From Paramacrobiotus metropolitanus (Eukaryota > Tardigrada > Eutardigrada > Parachela > Macrobiotidae), in assembly GCF_019649055.1 (NCBI RefSeq), contig NW_026570514.1, forward strand, positions 1 to 64,000: a stretch of DNA of 64,000 nt, read 5' to 3'. Below, one piece after another: positions 43,448-56,330 of the stretch (position 1 is its first letter; the number at the start of each line of letters is the position of its first letter). The notes under the pieces are model-generated. The model was not told the DNA's origin, did no database searches, and saw only the letters and a program-made list of their open reading frames with translations. A program made the position numbers and the translations under genes.

Positions 43448-44335
43448 TCACAACAGAAAGAGTTCAAGAAACTTTTCAACTCCATCCATTGTTCCTAAAA
43501 CCGAAGCCGCGTTTCCCCGCTGAATCTCCAATGACAGTCGCTGCCGGAGAAACTCATGGGATCGAGCCTCTCCGGTTTGATTATATAAACGTTTCCCGAT
43601 TTCCTTGATAATGGCCGTAGCTGACGGTCCCCATGGGCCCATTGTTTCGAAGGCAATGGCTGCGAAAATGTATCGCCCAATCAGATACGAGTACAAATTA
43701 GTTTTCCTTTCTTCTGCTTGTAACGCGGCCGATCCGGCAGTCGAGGATGTGGACCTGATATGGGAAGCAGCGACCGTGTCGACACAAGTGACATCCCACG
43801 CCAGGCACATGCCCCCCTGCCAAGCAAACGTAGTACAGCCGTCTGGACGTCGTTCGCTCGTGTGGGAGGTGCCGCGCGGTTCCAGTTTAGAGGGGAAGCC
43901 GGCTGAAACGAGGGCGCGGCATACAATGTTATTGAGCCCACCATGGCGAGGGAGCCTGCCGGCAGAGAATGTGCAGGATAGGCCGTGGTGTGCATATTTG
44001 TCAACTGGCTTGTGACACTTCATACAGTCATGTGGCTCACAGATAACTGCGCCAAGACGGAGGCCGACCGAAATCTTCAGCGTGTCATCGTCGAGTAAAT
44101 TCCCAATGTGGGCAGAGGACAGTGCGTTCAGCCAAATGCCTGCTTCCGGCCGTGACTGGGCAAGTAAGCGCGCTTTATTAATTTCATCGTCGCGATACAC
44201 ATCCAGCAAGGTAGACAAAGATACGTTGCATAGCGGTAAATCCCAGGTTTTCTGCAATTTCCGGAAGTTAGATTCGGGCAATTCTACTTGACGAGCGTTT
44301 AGCTTCCACAGGTTTAGAGCCTCCGTGACGTTCAC
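43448..44335 (-). mobile_element. C-terminal remnant of a retroelement with restriction-like endonuclease motif
   Basis: Open for 295 codons but without an ATG. The segment IWLNALSSAHIGNLLDDDTLKISVGLRLG, the CxxC...HHGLSC zinc-like cluster, and RRPDGCTTFAW...LAWDVTCVDT (PD...D-x-T pattern) match the C-terminal region often found after reverse transcriptase in invertebrate retroelements. The end reads LEIQRGNAASVLGT. No reverse transcriptase lies upstream, so only the 3' end survives, as expected of a 5'-truncated non-LTR copy. Exact clade unknown. Confidence 0.65.
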
Positions 44336-44568
44336 AGCCGGCCGTGCGGGTAACAGACGCTAGTAAGTTACTCTTACACGATATTATTAATCAGTATATT
44401 TTGTAATTAAAATATTCAAAATCGAAGTTCTCAATATTGTACCGTTTAATTGCTTTGTGCAATAATTATTGTATGCGGACATTTAGATTTATATGTACAG
44501 CTGTACAAGTATTCGCTTGTGTTGACGCTCTGTAGACATATCGTCCATTCTTTTCATCTCGGAACAAG

Positions 44569-46932
44569 ATGGATATTACTAAACTATTCAGCGAGAGAAC
44601 CAGGGACATGATGAATAAATATGCCACAGCGATAGGGGCTACCCCCGAGGAGGTATTGGGAGCATTTCTGGGAGCGATGCAGCCCCTTGTCAGCCAATCC
44701 ACAGTCAAGGTAAAAGAACGTGTTTATGATGATGTTCCGTTCGTTTCTTTGGTACTTCTAAGTTATTTATACTAACATTGTAGTTTATTCGTTAAAAATT
44801 TTGGGGTATTGCGAGTTTTGAATTTAGATTAAATAGAAAAACAACAACCGCAATTTTCCTATGTACAAGTACCGCAATTATATATAAAGACTACCTGGTT
44901 TTCTAACAGTTGTTTTGCTTATAAATACAGTGGAAGGACAGAACGTACTTTTCAACAGTGTTCGAGTGTAGAAGGTTTAAATCAGCCATTTATCTACTTT
45001 TGATACAAATACAAATCTACTTTTGATCTGCCGCTTTTGCCTTTTGGTGTTGTTGTAAATTCGCTTCATTAAAAGCGCCGCATTTTAGTGCATATCGGCT
45101 AAACCGGATAACTACTTAATTTATTGTAACTCGTCGAGATGTTGTGTAACTCGCTTGTGTTTTAATTTCTCACGATTTATGTAGAAAGTGCGAATAATTT
45201 GTTGCTAATAACGCGAATAAAAATATAGTACCTTGAACTTAATTTTTCGTGAAAACTCGGGAATTGCTCATGACTTACGAAAGATACCAATGTAAATAAG
45301 TAAAATGGCGCTTTAATGGCTTTCAGAATGGCGATCGGGTAGTGAAAAGCGATCTGAACGTCGTTGTTGTCGACACCAGTGGGAATGCCGGCAAGTGTGC
45401 CCGTCGACTGCAGGAAATCCGCAATGAGCTGCTTGATCCACAAGAGTATGAACAGAACGGACATTTGGCCGACCGCCTACGTTACCACTTGCAATACTGT
45501 AGACCCGACGTTAAATTAATTTAAACGTCTGTGGTTGCAGGGCTAAGCGATTAGTAGAAGAGGATAGCAAAAGGGTGGAGTGCGATCCTGTAACCGGGAA
45601 GCAGGTACAAAATCGCAACGCTTTTACTAGAAATTTTCTAAAAAAAACGCGTACGACCTTGGTCATTTTTTTCGGAACTCTTATTAATTTTTTTGTTCTG
45701 CGTTAATCGGTAATTTCGTTGCCCATACGGCCTTACCGCCAGCAGTGGCACCAAAGCGGCCCAGTTATTTGATAACTGGGCCACTTTAAGCCGCTTTGTG
45801 TGCATGTGCCACCTGCATGCACGACAGTTTGTTGCTTTCACGCAGTTAGAAACATCTTTTTTTGAAATCATGGCAGTGTGTAGCCAAGTGATGGGTGAAA
45901 ACTGGGCAGGAAAACCGTTTTACGCGCAACATCCGGTTGGGGAATTATGGCTGTCCGAAACTTCCAAAACATTTAAATGTACCAAAAATCCCTTTGTGGT
46001 CCACCACTCTCTTTCAAATTTTGCACGACACTTGTATGTTGCACCGGAACAGACGACATGCACCACGTTTTAAAAATTAAAAACACTGAAAAAATGTAAA
46101 GTCTTATTTAATTAATGTGAATTAAATGGTAGAAACAGAAAAATTTGAAAAAAATGGTAGGATTTAAAAGTAATCTTGATGTTTTATATATAATTAATAA
46201 TGTATGTACTCGTACAAAATTTTAAGAAGATCGGTCGATAATGAGGCTTTGACCAAGCTTTTGGAATATTATTTCAGCCATTTTATTTTACACAAAATGC
46301 TGCGCGCATATACGGCCTATGCCTATGGGTCTTCATTTGGCCACATAATGTCATAAAGCAGCACAGAAACGTCTTTAGTGAGCAAAAGGTCTTTAGTGAG
46401 CAAAAGCGAAAATTTTCGTGCGTGCCCCATCAGTTTTGTACAGCGTACCAGGCCAGTGCGAACGTAAATAAGCAATTTTCGAACGAACAACTTTACAACA
46501 AAATGTCCACTCCGAGCTACTAGATTTTTGATTTACGAAGGATACGAAACTCTGTTCTGTTTCATACTTATTGTTTTATGTTTGTTGTGAATATTACTGT
46601 ATATGTATGAACACTTTCTCGGTAGTCAATTTGGAGGAGCATACGACGAACGGACTATTCGTCTTAAGGCCGGAAGACGTGCATGACGCACTGCAGAATA
46701 AACCGCCGCTGGACTACTTAACTATACGTTCATCGGCAATACGCCTGGCACGTTTAAAGCGCCGCCACCCAAATCCGCTAAACAGCAGGAGGAGGATGCC
46801 AAAGTCATCCAGGACATGGAAGCTGTGTTTGCTGGCATGTTCCGCGCGTTAATGAGTGTGGGACAGACGCAGTTCCAGTTGTCCCCGGACGCTGCCAAGT
46901 TTATCAAAGAAACTTGCTCGAAGATGAAATAA
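44569..46932 (+). pseudogene. Unknown 4-exon gene, copy 1 (damaged)
   Basis: Exons 44569-44709, 45327-45445, 45541-45604 have the same lengths (141, 119, 64 nt) and phases as copy 2 at 51698. Exon 1 begins MDITKLFSERTRDMMNKYA; exon 2 has VVVVDTSGNAGKCARRLQEI. The last exon (about 46616-46932) lacks four bases after the acceptor (TCGGTAG|TCAATT against CCGTAG|AAAGTG) and has another one-base-scale break at ~46720, so the shared C-terminus (APPPKSAKQQEEDAKVIQ, VGQTQFQLSPDA) is out of frame. The copy is probably inactive unless another acceptor is used. Family unknown. The last intron is ~1 kb and holds a palindrome. Confidence 0.6.
45758..45782. repeat. Perfect 11-bp hairpin in intron of copy 1
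   Basis: GGCCCAGTTAT (45758-45768) and ATAACTGGGCC (45772-45782) with a 3-nt loop; flanks AAAGC and GCTTT extend the symmetry imperfectly. Possible MITE trace; absent from the paralogous intron. Confidence 0.6.
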
Positions 46933-47325
46933 TAACTAAATTGCAAACGTTGGGTTTTTTTTATGAAGCTGTATGACAGCAACCAGTTATCCAGCGTAAA
47001 AAATCTTTAAACAAAATTAATATGTACAGAAAAAAATAAAACACTAAATTAAAACACGGAATCCATGTACGGAAAGCTAGGTAGACACCGGAAAATTAAC
47101 AATTAAGATGAATATGTTTTAATTTAATCTGGCGATACGCTATTCAGCCGCAAACTAAAATTACGTATAACAAAGATGGTCTTACGAGCTTTGATTCTGC
47201 ACTTAGCGTATTTACACAGTAGCACGTCTCACCGGCTTTTGTTTCAGTTGGCAGAAATCGGTAACAATCTACGCATTTTTTTGTCATTATTCTGATAGTT
47301 CCGATTTAGAAAATATATACAAGGT

Positions 47326-48795
47326 TCATCGTCGAAAACGACGCTTTAAGTACGCAGCAAAAAATATAAGAGCAACCCCAGCAAACCCATAAAAAATAAC
47401 AAACGTCGGCAGCGGCATCCATTCACGGTACGCCATAAATGGTATAACACATTGTGACCTTTCCATCCACCACTCATAAATGTCGCCATATGACTTCACC
47501 GGCGCATCCGCTCGATGCAGGTGCGTGCACAGTTGGCAAGCATCGTTGTGGTTAGACTGATAATCTTTCGGCAAGTGCAGATATTTGGGATTGTACTTCC
47601 AGGCAAAATACTCTTCGTACGCGCTCACATTTTGGGAGACATACTTCAGGTATTCGCCCAGCTCACGGGCCGATCCAAAATCGGCAGTATTGATGAAAGA
47701 CTTTGGTGGGAAAATAGCGCTGTAATTAGCTGCGCCCATCACAACCGGAACGGTATCATAAAACAATGCCCGCAAGGGTTTTTCTGTTACGTAGTCTTTG
47801 CAGAACCTGCAATTAAATAGTTTAGCACCAGGTAGCAATAAAACTGCACGGAAGCATCAGCAGGCCTAAAATTTACAAGCACAAAAATCTATTTAAAAAG
47901 CGTCGTTTCTGAATTATCCGAACAATTTTTTACGGTCTTTGTCATTAATACAGAACACACCCAAGACAATGCAAAAACATCTGGTTGTTATCATTTCATG
48001 ACTTGAAAGTGTTGCATTGGTGCACGTAAATACATACACTGTCGATTTTGCACTTAAGCAGAAGACTAACCCGTTCTCGAAGGCTAAATAGAATTTATAG
48101 TGCCGAATGATCGATTCATCCTGGGTCCACTCTCCGTTCTTAGAACCACACTTCCCCAGCGAATCCACCGGAAAATACCGCTCCAGCTTGCGAATATAGT
48201 CATCGCGGTGGCTCTCCGCTGCGCAGTGCGATACCAATGATGCCGCAGCATTCTTCCTCTCCTCCAACTTCCCCCGCTCCGCGGTGGCATCCTCCCACAA
48301 ACTACGTCCGCCGTAGTAATTCACATAGATGACCGAGCGCACATCCGAATCCCGCCGGTACGTCCACGTCAGATTGAAGTAGTTGCGCCACAACGGCAAC
48401 CGGAAATTGGGGGTGGTGCGGAAGGGGTTTTCCATGTGAAAGAAGACAAAGTACTGCGCGGGATGTCGCGTCGGCGGAAGATCCTGGATTTCGACGTTGC
48501 CGGCATGGATAACGACGGCGCTGCTGGCACTTAACCGCGAACGGTCGTTGGTTGTCGTGCACGTTTGCACAGCGCATCCCGCGAAATTGGCGCGCAGATC
48601 TGGATGATCGTAGTTGAAGTATTTATTCCAGAATAATATCAGTTTATGAGAATCCGGTGGCGGTGCTACAACGCGTTCGTTCGATACATTATCAATGCTG
48701 TTGTGATGGAAAAGTATGGTGGTAATAACAAGAACGCCCAGTGCGAACAATCCGGCGAATGCGGTAAACCGTCGATTGCATTTTGCCCGCACCAT
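47326..48795 (-). CDS. GT10 alpha-1,3-fucosyltransferase-like protein, copy 1
   Basis: Exons 48795-48071 and 47806-47326; intron 264 nt; 401 aa from ATG 48795. It would transfer fucose from GDP-fucose to glycans in the Golgi. The N-terminal membrane anchor is AGLFALGVLVITTILFHH. Then come the stem, the FVFFHMENP...PNFRLPLWRNYFNLTWTYRRDSDVR region, and across the splice site YKFYLAFENG|FCKDYVTEK with PVVMGAANYSAIFPPKSFI, the GT10 donor-site signature. A second hydrophobic helix near the C-terminus (FVIFYGFAGVALIFFAAYL) followed by KRRFRR is unusual for this type II family. It is a tandem paralogue of the gene at 54081. Confidence 0.85.
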
Positions 48796-49730
48796 GCTCG
48801 CCGCATTTCTGGTTAATTTCAAAACGGTTTGCTGATAATTAACGGTATTAACTCAAACAATTTGCTAGGATTTAAAAAAACATTTTACGGGCAAACAGAC
48901 CCAAAGCAGTTGCGTGGTGACAATTGCCTCGAACATGGTGGTGAGTTGTAGCGATTATACAACGGTCGCGTTGCTGTTTCAGGCGCTAACGCAAACCGCA
49001 GTCTGGGATCATGCATCATTGAGATCGAACGCTTATGAGCTGTTATAATCATGTGTGGCTGTGCTCTGCGTACGAGCGCATCAACCACACAATCAAACTT
49101 TGCATCGATCGATAAACTTGGCCCGGAAGACGGCTGCATGGATAACGTCGACTCAGCGGATAGCAAACGGCTGCAGTCACTTGTTTTTTTACCATACATC
49201 CGGTTCTCCCAACCGCAGTAGAAATGTACTGTGATTAAACAGTGTCGCGCTTTGCAGATGCTGTACATAGTGAAGCATTCACCGTACGTTAAACAGTGCT
49301 GCACAAGGACATCGCTACGTACACAAACGTATACTGTGCTCGTGCTGTGGGGAGGCTTTGTGGTATTACTTAATACTCGTTGTCCACCACATTTTGAACG
49401 ATTTCTAAACATACATATTCTCCATACAATCTGTTCTTGTTATTTTTATACGTTGCTCGTGTGCATTTCGATAGAATTAATGGATAATTCGGTATAATGT
49501 ACAGAGTAGTTAGTCATGCCTCTTCCTCCTTCCATATTCGCCATTTTCTCTGATTTGCAAGATTCTGCCGTTTCGACCTGCCTTGAACGGGGTATTGGCT
49601 TAATTTCAGTTCTATTGCTCGTGGTTACCGTTGCATCTTGCAGCGAATATTTATGGTATCCGGTTTACAGTAAATAAACCGGTAAAACTGGTACAGATTA
49701 CATTTATCAATAAATTGTGTTTTATTTTTG
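48796..49730. other. Intergenic
   Basis: No gene supported; a 175-codon minus frame at 48885-49412 has no recognisable features and probably is chance. Confidence 0.4.
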
Positions 49731-50521
49731 TCAGTTGTGATCGTTGTCTGCTAGGGTTAACCTTCGAACAAGCATGGATGATTGACCAAAACGTACTTTG
49801 ATCATACCTCGATCCAAGCAAAATATGTAGCATACTTGCTCAGCTTTTGGAAAGCTACGAGAGACACGTTCTGGGTGCTCCTCTAGCTCACGGGCCAACC
49901 CAAAATTGGCGGTGTTAATGAAAGATTTTGGCGGGAAGCTAACAGTGCTGTAGTTGTCCGCGTCCAATATAACAGCAGCAGTTTTAGAAAACATCCCGCG
50001 CAGGAGTGTCTCTATTGACTACTGTGTCATTGTAGTAGTAACCGCAACATACACTTTATAGGCAAGTAATAATAAATGTATGTTTAATTCAGATCGGAAA
50101 TGTCTCGCTTAATTTCGTGTTCTTTCATGCTTAATTCATTCTGCAGTAATATTGTACGTTATACGATAATCGTTTTAACAATTATATTTTACTAACAAGA
50201 AAGTACTTAATATTATTTGAATAATTACTATGTTTTTTATCGTCCGCGGCATTTCTTCCTTCCCTTCAACAAACATATCCTACTTTCCTGACACATTAGT
50301 CAATCAATTGCGTCCACGATACAAAATTCACACAGAGCACCGAGCGCGCATTTAAATCTCGCCGGTAAGCCAACGTCAAAGTGGAGTAGTTTTGCCATAA
50401 CGGCACTCGGAAGTTGGGAGTGACGCGAAAAAGACTTTCCATTGGGAAAAAAGCAAGCGTTGCGCGGGATGCCGTTCGTCAGTGCCGTGTTAAGCGTTAT
50501 TGTAGCTGAAATCAGTGACAA
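49731..50521 (-). pseudogene. Fucosyltransferase-like pseudogene, third copy
   Basis: Two islands match the neighbouring GT10 genes. One is 50470-50320 (VTPNFRVPLWQN, LAYRRDLNARSV), the other 49994-49870 (NYSTVSFPPKSFINTANFGLARELEEH). They are in different frames, the catalytic FENG|CKDYVTEK junction is not found, and the N-terminal and C-terminal parts are gone. Orientation is the same as the intact copies, so it is probably a decayed product of the same tandem duplication. Confidence 0.7.
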
Positions 50522-51697
50522 AGGTGACGAGAAAACTAAACGCGGTTAATCTGAATACTAAATCTATTACAGTAATACACGTACGCTGTAAAACGTTGGT
50601 TGCATTCTGGGCGCAGCATTCTGTACTCGTTGCAGTTTGAGTCGTTACGTTGCGTTGCATTTTACTCCAGTACCGTACTTTGCATATCCTTAGCAACGTT
50701 GTGCGGTACTGTGGAAATGTTATTAGGGTTTGAAGTGCTGTTATAATAGCGACTTCTTTAAAATTATTATAATATCTGCCACATATTCTGCAAAAACCAG
50801 AAACACAGTGTGTGCTGATCCTTTCAGGATACACAGTTTATCTTGGATAGTTTTAGGACCCATGCACCTCTCATTTGTCCATCCATTTTGAATACTTTTG
50901 GCAACTATTACCGAGCTTCATTCTAACTCTTATGCTCACAATTTCCCTTGAATGCATTTAGGTTCTTCGCAAAATATCAGCTAAAGGGTTCTTAGATTTT
51001 CCGTTTTAAGATAGGCAGAGCTCTCTACGAATTCAGGGCTCTCTACGAATTCTTAAGGTAAGACACAATGCGGTTGGGGCACTCTACCATTTCCTGTTCC
51101 TTTATTATAGTATACAAAGCGAGCCATTATAAAAATTATCTGAAAACGTATTCCTCGAATCTTCCATGTCCCTGGAGACACTGCGGGAACTTGGTTTACT
51201 GAACTTTACTCGTACAGTACGCAAATCGAATACACGGTGGCATAATTAGTAATACAATCTCATTTCAAAAACCCGTGAATATGTACTTTCAGTGTGGGAC
51301 AGTGGGAGAGCGTCTGTACGTCCCTTTAAAAAGTGTACAGCGTTTTCTCGGTTCAGGCTCTCAGTGTTACCAATATTTACGAATATTATATTTATACACA
51401 TGAACGTGACAACTCTAAATTATGCACTAAAAATAGTTAATTAGTAAATTATGTAAATGAACTTAATCAAAGAACAAATGAAAAGTTCGCACTACTGTAG
51501 CAGATTAAGTAGTTTGGGTAAGTGCTTGGTAGTAAGAACTACTGCAATAGAAACCACTTAGGTAATCGTTGTTATTCGGAAAAGCCATAACTGTTTGTAA
51601 AATTTTTACCATACTGTTGTTACTGTTATTTGCGTTCGATAATTCGTTTGTGTCGACTGCCTGCAGGCGTTGTGTCCACTCTTTGGCTCAAAACAGT
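50522..51697. other. Intergenic
   Basis: No gene seen. GCTCTCTACGAATTC is duplicated near 51018-51045. AT-rich. Confidence 0.4.
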
Positions 51698-53683
51698 ATG
51701 GATATAAACGAATTTTTACCCAAGGAAACCGCGGACAAGATTACCCAATATGCCTCAGCGATGAAGGCCACCCCCGAAGAGGTGTTTGGGGTGTTGGCGG
51801 GTGTAATGCAGTACTTTATCAGAAATTCCACCATCAAGGTAAACGTGTTTATAGTGTTGCTCCATTCTTTCCCGTTACGATTTTTGTATCTTTTCTGCTG
51901 TTTTGCTGCAAATGTACAGGGAAAGGCTATGCATGAGTTACAGAAATTATTATTACCATACTTACAATTATTAAGGAGTATAAGAATGCGCAAAATTTAT
52001 GTGTAACTCGTTTAATAGCTACATCTTTCATAACATGACGTACATGCGGTAGTCGCAAATTTATATTTCTCCTATGTATCGCGATACTGCATTAACTAGA
52101 GTCTGGACCTATTTTTCGCACAGTGCATATGTACTGACACAAGTAAGCTTTTCAGTTTATAATTATCGTATCAAAAGGAAAAAAACTTTTAATGTTCGAT
52201 GATTTAATCTGTCGCCTTGGATTTCTGTAGACTTTGTTAACTTCATACTCGTACAACGCTGCCCCGTTTCACCGCATATTGACAAAAATCAGTTTCGAAT
52301 TTATTCTTGAAAAGTCTGCCTTGCTCTTAAATTATGACGAGAATAAAACGAATAATATAATAGCCGATGGCTTTCAGGGTGGTGGTCGGGAGCTGAAAAA
52401 TGATATGAATTATGTGGTAGTCGACTGCAGCGGGAATGCCGGCAAATGTGCCCGCCGCCTGCAAGAGATCCGGAGCCGGCTTCTTGATCCACAAGAGTAA
52501 ACGTTTTATTGGCTGCCTAACTGTCGGTGCAAAGATACCCGATATCAAGTTAATCTACCGGGGGCTACGGTTGCAGGGCTACACGACTGGCAGAGCAGGA
52601 TAGCAAACGAGTGGAATGCGATCGCGTAACCGGAAAGCAGGTACAAAACAGAGATTTTATATAAGGTTTCTTTGAAGTAACTCCGATGACCTTTATTGCT
52701 TTTTAAGATTATTGTTTTTTCCCTATATTATTCGGTAAATAATTGTCTATAGTAGCTTGTTCGCAAACCGTGAACTTTCTGAACCTCTACGTTGTTAGTA
52801 ACGTAAACCGACGGTTTCTAAAAAATTTCACTTTCCCGGTTTACTGACCTTTAATTTGCGTATTTTACTCAGCCCATATATTTGGTTATTATGTATGTCT
52901 GCATGGGATAGCAATGAATTTTGCCACTTACCTAGAGCGTAGGGTCATTGGTAGTGTCTGCGAATAGTACCGTTGGCTGGGGTCTTTAGTGTTGGTAATT
53001 TTACAAGGGATGCGGAGCGGATGATTACCAAAACACAATGCATGTGACACACTTTCCAGACATGCTGAATCGATTGGCGTTCGCAGTTTTTCGATTAATT
53101 TTTTGGTTTTTTCTGACCAGATGGTACGGAGTTATCCGTTGTAATGAAGATCTTTTCCTTGATATGTTATAAGTCTATAATACAGTGGCATTGTCAGTTA
53201 ATGGGTTTTTATGCGGGAGTGGGCTTCTAAATTGCAAGGGCTGACCAGATGATAAGTTTAATACGGTATTTCATTATTTTAATACGGTAAAATTTACTAC
53301 GGTATGCAGATAATTGAACACTGTTTCCGTAGAAAGTGCATCTGGATGAGCATACAGTGAACGGGCTGTTCATCATAAAGCCAGAAACCGTGAGGGAGGA
53401 GTTACGGAATAAATCAACGTATGATTACAACTACACTTTCATCGGCAACATGCCTGGCGAGGTTAAAGTGCCACCGCCGAAGTCCAAGGAGCAGAACGAG
53501 GAGGATGCCAAGGTCATCCAGGAAATGGAGGACCGAATTGCTGCGATGTTCCGCATGCTAATGGGTGTGGGACAGACTCAATTCCGACTTTCGCCCGACG
53601 CTGAAGAGTATCTCAAACAGATTTGCTCGGAAGAGATTTCTTCAGAAGAAGAAGAATTTCATTTAGGAAACTTAATGCTTTAA
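51698..53683 (+). CDS. Unknown 224-aa gene, copy 2 (intact)
   Basis: Exons 51698-51838, 52378-52496, 52577-52640, 53333-53683; all GT-AG; 224 aa. Start MDINEFLPKETADKITQYA then ATPEEVFGVLAGVMQYF; exon 2 DCSGNAGKCARRLQEIRSRLLDP; last exon VNGLFIIKPETVREEL, YTFIGNMPGEVKVPPPKS, then a helical acidic end (EEEEF). Mostly helical, soluble, no signal peptide. Copy 1 at 44569 shares exon lengths, which supports the gene model. Both copies are convergent with a fucosyltransferase gene. No family recognised. Confidence 0.65.
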
Positions 53684-54080
53684 CCAAGCTGTACATAGAA
53701 TTATATCCGGATGCAAGTCGAACATATCGCAAAGCTATTTTTTGTTAAATCTAACCAAAAACTAGTAAAAAACAGAGGAAAAAGGTTTCAAAAATGAGAG
53801 CCAGGTAAACACTGCGAAATAAAAAATTCCTAGTACAGAATCTGGTAACTAAATCTTATGTTTAATAATTAAACAATGGAAACGTTGTGCGGTTGTAAGT
53901 TTATAATATCAGTAGTCATCATTGTACGATTTTCATTCAGTAAATCTTGTAGTCGTATATGTACACATTTCGCTATTTAAATTTTCTTTTGCGGAAAAAA
54001 TCCGCAGTGTCGTGGTGCGCTACAACGTTCTGCAATTTTTCAGTATTTTAATTTTATCTTTGCAACAAAAGACACATAGT
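53684..54080. other. Convergent intergenic region
   Basis: AT-rich 3' sequence between copy 2 and the fucosyltransferase; no gene seen. Confidence 0.4.
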
Positions 54081-56330
54081 TCATCTTCGGAAACGAAATC
54101 TCAAATACCCAATAACAAACACAAAAAAAATCCCAGCATACCCATAAAAAATCACAAAACCTGGCAGCGGCATCCATTCTTGGTACGCAGTAAACGGTAT
54201 GACACACTGTGACCTTTCCATCCACCACTCGTAAATGCCATCATAGGACTTCACCGGCGCATCCGGTCGATGCAGTAACGTGCACAGCTGGCAAGCGTCA
54301 TTGTGTTTAGGCTGATAATCCTCCGGCAAATCCAGGTACTGTGCATCGTACTTCCAGGCAAAATACTCTTCGTACGCGGTCAGGTTCCGGGAGAGATACG
54401 TCAAGTTTTCGCCTAACTCGCGCGCCGATCCAAAATCGGCAGTGTTGATGAAAGACTTCGGCGGGAAAATAGCGCTATAGTTGGCCGCTCCCATCACAAC
54501 AGGGACAGTTTCATAATACAGTCCGCGCAGGGGCTTCTCGGTTATATAATCCTTGCAGTATCTGCAGCGTTATGAGAATTAAACTACAATCATATTAAAT
54601 TTTAAATTTGGGAAACAACAGCAAATCGATGCGAATTTGATACACGCTTTGAATATTGTGTAACATTTGTACATTTAGATTGTATTTTTACCAAAGTTTA
54701 CCCTCCGTTGATACTGTTTTTAACTTTTTTGAAAAGAAGTTTGTGAACAAATGTTGAAATTGATATCAGTAGTTTATTTTATAATTTTATTGCCCGTACC
54801 TAGTAAGTTTGTGAACAAATGTTGAAATTGATATCAGTAGTTTATTCTATAATTTTATTGCCCGTACCTGGTGATATTGCTCTTCGGATCAAAAGATTCA
54901 ACTGATGCCGTGGTTAAAATTTGTTAATTTCGTAGTATAGTGCATGCTAAAACACCCATGCCTTGGCCTTAATTTCGAGAGAAAATTGACTTGGCATAAG
55001 CCAATATTAGTAATACTAGCAAACTCTTTGGTACTTGCATTGCATATACAGTTTTTAAATAGTTTTTGTTCAAATAATTAAGAACGGTAAACGGATTTTT
55101 ATTCTAAACATTTAGTGGACTAAATGACTTAGTTAAAATTCTATCCGATTAAGTAACATATATGCGCAACTGTTATAATTATACTGTAGCAGTTCTCGGC
55201 TGTTGACATTTTTCCGCTTTTTGGATGTGCATTGCAAAGTTTAAAAAAATCAAACAAAAGTTTAAAAACTTTTTTATGTCAAACTGTTTGTGCAATTCCG
55301 ATTTTAAATGCATGCTAAGTGAATGCATGCCCCCGAAGGCGTGCGCACGGTGGTATTTTTAAACCGAAGAGCATAATCATCATTTTACTTACTAGCCAGA
55401 TAAACTATTCATATAAAATTCAACAGTTCACATGCTTTTTTTTTGAGAAAATATTGTTTAAAACACCCTTTTTCCAGAGTTATTGTACTGTGCAACAGAT
55501 CATCTTTATTCTAATCTTTGGATTCAGTCAGTGTCTGATTATAAGTCAACAGCTCACTTAGCAAGGGCAAAGACATGAGGTTAATAGTGGTTTCTCTTAA
55601 AACCTCACCCGTTCTCGAAGGCCAGATAAAATTTATACTGGCCAATGACCGATTCATCCTGGGTCCACTCTCCGTCCTTCGACCCACACTTCCCCAGCTT
55701 ATCCACCGGAAAGTACCGTCCCAACGTGCGAGTATACGCATCCCGATGGCTCTCCGCTGCGCAGTGCGACACTAATGCCACCGCAGCGTTCTTCCTTCCC
55801 TCCAGCATAGCCCGCTTTCCCGGCGCATCCGTCCACCAGGTGCGTCGCCGATACAAATTGACATAAAACACCGAGCGCACATCCGAATCCCGCCGGTACG
55901 TCCACGTCAGATTGAAGTAGTTGCGCCACAACGGCAACCGGAAGTTAGGCGTGGTGCGGAAGGGGTTTTCCATGTGGAAGAAGACAAAGTATTGGGCAGG
56001 GTGCCGCGTCGGTGGTAGATCCTGGATTTTGACGTTTCCGGCATGGATGACGACGGCGCTGCTTTCGCTTAACCGCGAACGGTTGTTGGTTGTCGTGCAG
56101 GTCTGCACGGCGCATCCTGCGAAACTGACGTGCAGGTCGGGGTGATCGTGATTGAAGAATATGTTCCAGAATAATATTAATTTCGGGGAGGATGTCGGAG
56201 GTTTGCCCTGGTCGGTAGGATTATCGTGAATACTGTTGTATTTCACAACAACAGCGACGATGATGAGAATACCGAACGTGAATAATCCAACGCATGCTGT
56301 AAATCGGCGATTACATTTTGGACGAAACAT
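54081..56330 (-). CDS. GT10 alpha-1,3-fucosyltransferase-like protein, copy 2
   Basis: Exons 56330-55609 and 54561-54081; intron 1047 nt; 400 aa from ATG 56330. Same build as copy 1: N-terminal anchor (GLFTFGILIIVAVVV), HPAQYFVFFHMENPFRTTPNFRLP, FENG|YCKDYITEK at the splice site and PPKSFINTADFGSARELGE. The C-terminal second hydrophobic helix (FVIFYGYAGIFFVFVIGYL) and RFRFRR tail are kept, so that feature is under constraint or recent. The donor splice is GAACGG|GTGAGG, the acceptor CTGCAG|ATACTG. The intron is four times longer than in copy 1 and contains a 68-bp tandem duplication. Confidence 0.85.
54737..54872. repeat. 68-bp tandem duplication in fucosyltransferase intron
   Basis: Two units (AAGTTTGTGAACAAATGTTG...) starting at 54737 and 54805 differ at about two positions. 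Confidence 0.85.

Noticed and set aside
45798-46073. 91-codon plus frame in intron of the unknown gene, copy 1
   Set aside because: No counterpart in the paralogous intron and no recognisable domain.
48885-49412. 175-codon minus frame upstream of fucosyltransferase copy 1
   Set aside because: Composition is random-looking and cysteine-scattered; probably chance in leader sequence.
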